64,000 bases of DNA from Kocuria rosea subsp. polaris (lineage in GTDB: Bacteria > Actinomycetota > Actinomycetes > Actinomycetales > Micrococcaceae): the NCBI GenBank assembly GCA_023896275.1, contig MLDA01000011.1, forward strand, positions 1 to 64,000, in the 5' to 3' direction. A program made the position numbers and the translations under genes. Each line of letters starts with the position of its first letter. The stretch's first letter is position 1. The notes under the pieces were generated by a model. That model did no database searches. It was given only the letters and a program-made list of their open reading frames with translations, and was not told the DNA's origin. Of this stretch, positions 60,200-64,000 are shown piece after piece.

Positions 60200-60961
60200 A
60201 TGGCCAGCACCGGAAACCCCGTCTGGATCGACATCTACTTCCCCGATCCCAAGCCCTGCGAAACGTTCTACGGGACGCTGTTCGGCTGGACCTTCGAGGA
60301 TCAGGGGCCCGAGCTGGGCAACTACCGGATGATCCGCTCGGCGGACGGCAGGATCATCGGCGGCGCCTCCCCCGGAGTCCCGGACGACGAGAACGTGCCC
60401 ACCGACTGGACCGTGCACCTGAGCACTGACGACCTGGCCAAGGCCGTGAACCGGGCCACCGCGTCCGGCGGGCGGATTCTGTTCGACCCGATGCAGATTG
60501 GCGAGCTCGGCAAGGTCGCCGTCGTGGCCACGCCCTCCGGGGCGTCGCTGGGGATCTGGCAGGCGGAATCGTTCGACGGTTTCGAGCAGCCGCTCACGGA
60601 CGGTACGCCCGTCTGGTTCGAGGAGATGTCCACGTCCTTCGAGGCCGACCGCGACTTCTACGCCTCCGTCTTCGGCTGGGAGAACCAGATGATGGAGGGC
60701 GGACTGGCCTACGCGACGAACTGGCCGCAGGACGCCGCGACCGCCGGTTTGTGCGACGCCTCCGAGATCTTGCCCTCGGGCACTGAGCCATATTGGCGAA
60801 TCTACTTCCAGGTCGCCGACGTCGACGCCGCCATGGAACAGGTCACGGCGTTGGGCGGATCCGTGCTCGACGGCGCGGACGACTCCCCGTTCGGCCGGCT
60901 GGCCACGGTCGCTGACCCGCACGGCAACGCCTTCCAGATCATCATGCCGCCCGCCCGCTAG
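60200..60961 (+). CDS. VOC/glyoxalase-family protein with two domains
   Basis: A 253-residue protein with two vicinal-oxygen-chelate units in tandem. The first (residues 1-125) has NPVWIDIYFPDPKPCETFYGTLFGW and the end VATPSGASLGIWQ; the second (130-253) repeats the pattern with TPVWFEEMSTSFEADRDFYASVFGW and VADPHGNAFQIIMP. Metal ligands of VOC enzymes (His/Glu at the ends of strands) are partly kept in the second unit (DPHGN). Similar proteins in Streptomyces are called hydroxylase-like (CFP32-type). Good ribosome binding site (AAAGGAC). Function unknown. Confidence 0.85.
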   Translation: MASTGNPVWIDIYFPDPKPCETFYGTLFGWTFEDQGPELGNYRMIRSADGRIIGGASPGVPDDENVPTDWTVHLSTDDLAKAVNRATASGGRILFDPMQIGELGKVAVVATPSGASLGIWQAESFDGFEQPLTDGTPVWFEEMSTSFEADRDFYASVFGWENQMMEGGLAYATNWPQDAATAGLCDASEILPSGTEPYWRIYFQVADVDAAMEQVTALGGSVLDGADDSPFGRLATVADPHGNAFQIIMPPAR

Positions 60962-60994
60962 AGCGTTCCCGGCCCGCCAGACGAAGGAGCATCA

Positions 60995-61222
60995 ATCTTC
61001 ACCGAACCGGTTGTGACCAAGATCGAAGGCGTCACGGTACGCATCAGCCGGCGTGCGGCGGAGAGCACGTTCGACGTGCGATTCCTGCCGGCACCCGAGT
61101 CCGGCCCCGGCGGATTCACCTTCGCCTTCTACGGTGCGGAACGTCCCGTAGACCCAGAGGAAGTGTTCAGCGAGGTGCAGCGGACAATCCTCGCCTTCCG
61201 CGAGGACGGCTTCCCGTTGTAG
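60995..61222 (+). CDS. Small hypothetical protein with uncertain, possibly non-canonical, start
   Basis: A short protein of 69-75 residues, mixed beta and alpha, with no recognised family. The conventional start is GTG at 61013, but the strong ribosome binding site AAGGAG (60984-60989) is 23 bases away from it and instead is at ideal distance from ATC at 60995, in the same frame. Either translation begins at a rare ATC codon or the GTG uses another site. It is 33 bases after the VOC gene's stop. The protein begins (I)FTEPVVTKIEGVTVRISRR. Confidence 0.5.
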   Translation: MFTEPVVTKIEGVTVRISRRAAESTFDVRFLPAPESGPGGFTFAFYGAERPVDPEEVFSEVQRTILAFREDGFPL

Positions 61223-61239
61223 TCCTAGCCCCCAGAACT

Positions 61240-61641
61240 TCAGCCCATGAGCTCGCTGCGGATGAGGAAGCGTTTGCCCTCCGGGGCCTCCACCGAGAAG
61301 CCGGACCCTCTGCCGTCGACGACGTCCACTGTCAGATGCGTGTGCTTCCAGTAGGCGAACTGCTCGACGGACATCCAGAAGTCGAGCTGGCCGAGCGGCG
61401 CGCCGCCGTCGTCCGGCAGGGCGAAGGTGCCCAGCAGGACGTCGGCGGCGCCGGTCTTGAAATCCCCGGCCGGGTAGCACATGGGGGACGACCCGTCGCA
61501 GCACCCGCCGGACTGGTGGAACATGAGTGGCCCGTGCCGGCCCCACAACTTCTGCAGCAGGCCGACCGCCTCGGCGGTCAAGGCCACCCGAGAGAACTCC
61601 TCGCCGTCGATGCGCGGCCTCGCTTCGAGTGCTCGTTCCAT
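61240..61641 (-). CDS. DUF779-family protein
   Basis: A 133-residue protein of the DUF779 family. The conserved cysteine motif GGCCDGSSPMC and the following DVLLGTFAL, FWMSVEQFAYWKHTHLTVDVV sections are typical. Family members are nearly always encoded next to aldehyde dehydrogenase genes; here it follows the alcohol dehydrogenase and aldehyde dehydrogenase in the same direction, 41 bases from the former. AGGAGG lies upstream of the ATG. Molecular role is not known; a metal-binding function is suspected from the Cys and His residues. Confidence 0.9.
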   Translation of the reverse strand: MERALEARPRIDGEEFSRVALTAEAVGLLQKLWGRHGPLMFHQSGGCCDGSSPMCYPAGDFKTGAADVLLGTFALPDDGGAPLGQLDFWMSVEQFAYWKHTHLTVDVVDGRGSGFSVEAPEGKRFLIRSELMG

Positions 61642-61682
61642 AACTGACGATCCCTCCTGTGCGGCCCCTTGACCGCCACCTG

Positions 61683-62711
61683 TTAGCCGGCGTCGTACTC
61701 GATGACCATGCGGCCATCGATTTTGGCGTGTCGCATCTCGTCAAAGATCGCGTTGACGTCCTCCAGCGGTCGTTTGCTGTAGGTCGGGTGGATGAGGCCA
61801 CGGGCGTAGAAGTCGAGGGCCTCCTCCATGTCCTGCCGGGTCCCGACGATCGAACCGCGGATGGTCAGTCCTTTGAGCACGATGTCGAAGATCGGCGCCG
61901 GAAAGTTCCCGGGCGGCAATCCGTTGAAGACGATCGTCCCGCCTCGCCGTGCCATGCCGATGGCCTGGCCGAACGCGTCCGGGTGCACGGCGGTGACCAG
62001 CACGCCGTGCGCGCCACCCGTGGCCTCTTCGATGGCGGCCACCGGATCCTGCGCCCTGGCGTTGACCGTGACCTCCGCACCGTGCTGGCGGGCGAGCGCG
62101 AGCTTGTCGTCGGTGACGTCCACGGCAGCGACCCTCAACCCCATGGCCACGGCGTACTGGACCGCAAGATGGCCCAGTCCGCCGATGCCCGAGATCACCA
62201 CCCACTGCCCCGGCTTGGCCTCAGTGACCTTCAACCCCTTGTAGACGGTGACGCCAGCGCAGAGCACCGGCGCGATCTCACAGAGGTCCGCCCCCGCGGG
62301 GATGCGAGCGGCGAACGCCGCCTCGACCAGCATGTACTCGCCGAAGGATCCGTCGACGGAATATCCGCCGTTCTGCTGAGCCTCGCACAGCGTCTCCCAG
62401 CCGGTGCGGCAGAATTCGCAGGCGCCGCACGCGTTGGCCAGCCAGGCGTTTCCGACGATGTCGCCCACGGCCGGATCCTCCACCCCGGGGCCGAGGGCGA
62501 CGACGGTGCCGACTCCTTCGTGCCCCGGGATGAACGGCGGTGCTGGCTTGACCGGCCAGTCGCCTTGGGCGGCATGCAGGTCCGTGTGGCAGACGCCCGA
62601 GGCAATCAGCTTGACGAGCACCTGACCGGGCCCGGGCTGCGGGACCTCTTGCTGCATGATGTCGAGCGGCTGGCCGAAGGCCGTGACAACGGCTGCTTTC
62701 ATGGTGCTCAT
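61683..62711 (-). CDS. adhP: Zinc-dependent alcohol dehydrogenase, AdhP-like
   Basis: A 342-residue medium-chain dehydrogenase. Catalytic zinc ligands are in GVCHTDLH (Cys), GHEGVG (His-Glu) and structural zinc cysteines in NACGACEFCRTGWETLC. Nucleotide-binding motif GIGGLGHLAVQYA is near residue 175. It resembles the propanol-preferring AdhP-type enzymes that oxidise primary alcohols or reduce aldehydes with NAD. AGGAG lies eight bases before the start. The gene lies between the aldehyde dehydrogenase and DUF779 genes, forming an alcohol-aldehyde-acid module. Confidence 0.95.
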   Translation of the reverse strand: MSTMKAAVVTAFGQPLDIMQQEVPQPGPGQVLVKLIASGVCHTDLHAAQGDWPVKPAPPFIPGHEGVGTVVALGPGVEDPAVGDIVGNAWLANACGACEFCRTGWETLCEAQQNGGYSVDGSFGEYMLVEAAFAARIPAGADLCEIAPVLCAGVTVYKGLKVTEAKPGQWVVISGIGGLGHLAVQYAVAMGLRVAAVDVTDDKLALARQHGAEVTVNARAQDPVAAIEEATGGAHGVLVTAVHPDAFGQAIGMARRGGTIVFNGLPPGNFPAPIFDIVLKGLTIRGSIVGTRQDMEEALDFYARGLIHPTYSKRPLEDVNAIFDEMRHAKIDGRMVIEYDAG

Positions 62712-62755
62712 ACTGTTCTCCTGACAAGGGTGGCTGGGCGGGAACGTGGCACGGT

Positions 62756-64000
62756 TTAGAAGAACCCGAGCTTGTTCTCGTTGTAGCTGACCAGGAGGTT
62801 CTTGGTCTGCTGGTAGTGATCGAGCATCATCAGGTGGTTCTCGCGTCCGATGCCGGAGGACTTGTACCCGCCGAACGCCGAGTGCGCCGGGTAGGCGTGG
62901 TACTGGTTGACCCAGACGCGTCCGGCCTGGATTGCCCGCCCGGCGCGATAGGCGGTGTTGCCGTTGCGACTCCACACGCCGGCGCCGAGGCCGTAGAGGG
63001 TGTCGTTGGCGATTGCGATCGCCTCGTCGTAGTCCTTGAACCGGGCCACCGACACGACGGGCCCGAAGATCTCCTCCTGGAAGATGCGCATCGAGTTGTC
63101 GCCGGCGAAAATGGTGGGCTCGACGTAGTAGCCGCCGCTCAGGTCGCCGCCGAGATCCGCGCGGCCGCCGCCGGTGAGCACCTCCGCGCCCTCCTGCCTG
63201 CCGATGTCCAGATAGGAGAGGATCTTCTCGAGCTGGTCGTTGGAGGCCTGCGCGCCCATCATCGTGTCGGTGTCCAGCGGGTTGCCCTGCTTGATCGCCT
63301 GCGTCCGGGCCACGACGTCGCCCATGAAGCGGTCGTAGATGGAGTCCTGCACCAGGGCCCGCGATGGGCACGTGCACACCTCACCCTGGTTCAGCGCGAA
63401 CAGCGCGAAGCCCTCCTGCGCCTTGTCGTAGAAGGCGTCGTCCGCGGCCGCGATGTCTTCGAAGAAGATGTTCGGGCTCTTTCCGCCCAGCTCCAGCGTC
63501 ACCGGGATGAGGTTCTCCGAGGCATACTGCATGATCAGCCGCCCGGTCGTGGTCTCGCCGGTGAACGCGATCTTGCGGATGCGCTTGTTCGACGCCAGCG
63601 GCTTTCCGGCCTCGGCGCCGAAACCGTTGACGACGTTCAGCACTCCCGGCGGGAGCAGGTCGCCGATGAGTTCCATCAGGACCAGGATCGAGACGGGGGT
63701 CTGCTCGGCGGGTTTGAGGACGACGGCGTTGCCCGCAGCGAGCGCGGGGGCGAGCTTCCACACGGCCATGAGAATCGGGAAGTTCCACGGGATAATCTGC
63801 CCGACGACGCCCAGGGGCTCGTGGAAGTGGTAGGCGGTCGTGTCGTCGTCGAGCTGCGAGAGGGTGCCCTCCTGCGCCCGGATGGCTCCGGCGAAGTAGC
63901 GGAAGTGATCCACCGCCAGCGGCAGGTCGGCGTTGAGCGTCTCGCGGACGGCTTTGCCGTTGTCCCACGTCTCGGCGACGGCGAGCATCTCGAGGTTCTC
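62756..64000 (-). CDS. Aldehyde dehydrogenase (N-terminus beyond the window)
   Basis: About 415 residues of an NAD-dependent aldehyde dehydrogenase, with the N-terminal 90 or so residues lying off the right edge. Motifs: [36 protein letters not shown], the glutamate in [11 protein letters not shown] and the cysteine active site in [13 protein letters not shown] (two cysteines two apart, as in the AldB/acetaldehyde type). C-terminus is YNENKLGFF. The reading frame is open to the window edge. It probably oxidises acetaldehyde or similar aldehydes to acids, together with AdhP and DUF779. Confidence 0.95.
   Translation of the reverse strand, partial: ENLEMLAVAETWDNGKAVRETLNADLPLAVDHFRYFAGAIRAQEGTLSQLDDDTTAYHFHEPLGVVGQIIPWNFPILMAVWKLAPALAAGNAVVLKPAEQTPVSILVLMELIGDLLPPGVLNVVNGFGAEAGKPLASNKRIRKIAFTGETTTGRLIMQYASENLIPVTLELGGKSPNIFFEDIAAADDAFYDKAQEGFALFALNQGEVCTCPSRALVQDSIYDRFMGDVVARTQAIKQGNPLDTDTMMGAQASNDQLEKILSYLDIGRQEGAEVLTGGGRADLGGDLSGGYYVEPTIFAGDNSMRIFQEEIFGPVVSVARFKDYDEAIAIANDTLYGLGAGVWSRNGNTAYRAGRAIQAGRVWVNQYHAYPAHSAFGGYKSSGIGRENHLMMLDHYQQTKNLLVSYNENKLGFF

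Noticed and set aside
1-64000. CRISPR arrays, tRNA, rRNA, intact insertion sequences, prophage genes
   Set aside because: No regularly spaced repeats, no cloverleaf-type sequence, no transposase or integrase motifs were seen while reading both strands. The holin-type gene at 155 has no phage neighbours and belongs to a chromosomal membrane family.

Overview
The window comes from a high-GC Gram-positive bacterium, most likely an actinobacterium of the Micrococcaceae (Arthrobacter-like). Pointers are the very GC-rich third codon positions, frequent GTG starts, several apparently leaderless genes, an MrpA protein with a C-terminal MrpB domain, a SPOR-like mini-protein, a MOBILE-element-free core with purB and rlmN, and a C50 carotenoid cluster in the Corynebacterium/Arthrobacter order. 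The species cannot be fixed from sequence reading alone. No rRNA, tRNA, CRISPR array, intact insertion sequence or prophage was seen.

Layout. 1-5.3 kb: edge fragment, holin-like membrane protein, a WXG100-like/lipase gene pair, purB, a 58-residue SPOR-like protein and a YdcF-family membrane protein. 5.3-11.1 kb: complete six-gene mrp (multisubunit Na+/H+ antiporter) operon on the minus strand. 11.3-28.5 kb: mixed housekeeping and hypothetical genes, including an aldo/keto reductase, CPBP-like membrane protein, secreted Tat-type metallophosphoesterase, class I aminotransferase, NAD-dependent epimerase, a photolyase-SDR operon, a TIGR01777-type epimerase, a Septum_form-type lipoprotein, START-like proteins, three unrecognised small genes and rlmN.

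28.5-46.2 kb is the accessory part. It holds a TetR/hydrolase divergent pair, a LacI regulator divergent from two HSL-type esterases and an MFS transporter, a patch of decayed genes (MFS pseudogene, DUF998 pseudogene) around an intact glutamate-racemase-like gene whose two catalytic cysteines are both serine, a MerR regulator with an intact 19-bp-spacer promoter, and a minus-strand locus of AraC regulator, MoaF-family protein, SnoaL-like protein and a branched-chain-type ABC importer with a fused permease-ATPase. Base composition is visibly less GC-rich from about 35.2 to 46.2 kb, consistent with acquired DNA.

46.2-55.8 kb: sulfurtransferase, then the isoprenoid/carotenoid region. A minus-strand operon (TspO-like protein, SDR/DUF2867 protein, idi) is divergent from crtE-crtB-crtI-crtYe-crtYf-crtEb, whose six genes all overlap by 4-8 bases, followed by a MarR-type regulator. 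Together they should convert IPP/DMAPP to GGPP, phytoene, lycopene and a C50 carotenoid such as decaprenoxanthin. 55.8-64 kb: PfkB kinase, FAD monooxygenase, GtrA-like protein, MFS exporter, glyoxalase/VOC protein, a small conserved-looking protein with an odd start, and an aldehyde dehydrogenase-alcohol dehydrogenase-DUF779 operon running off the right edge.
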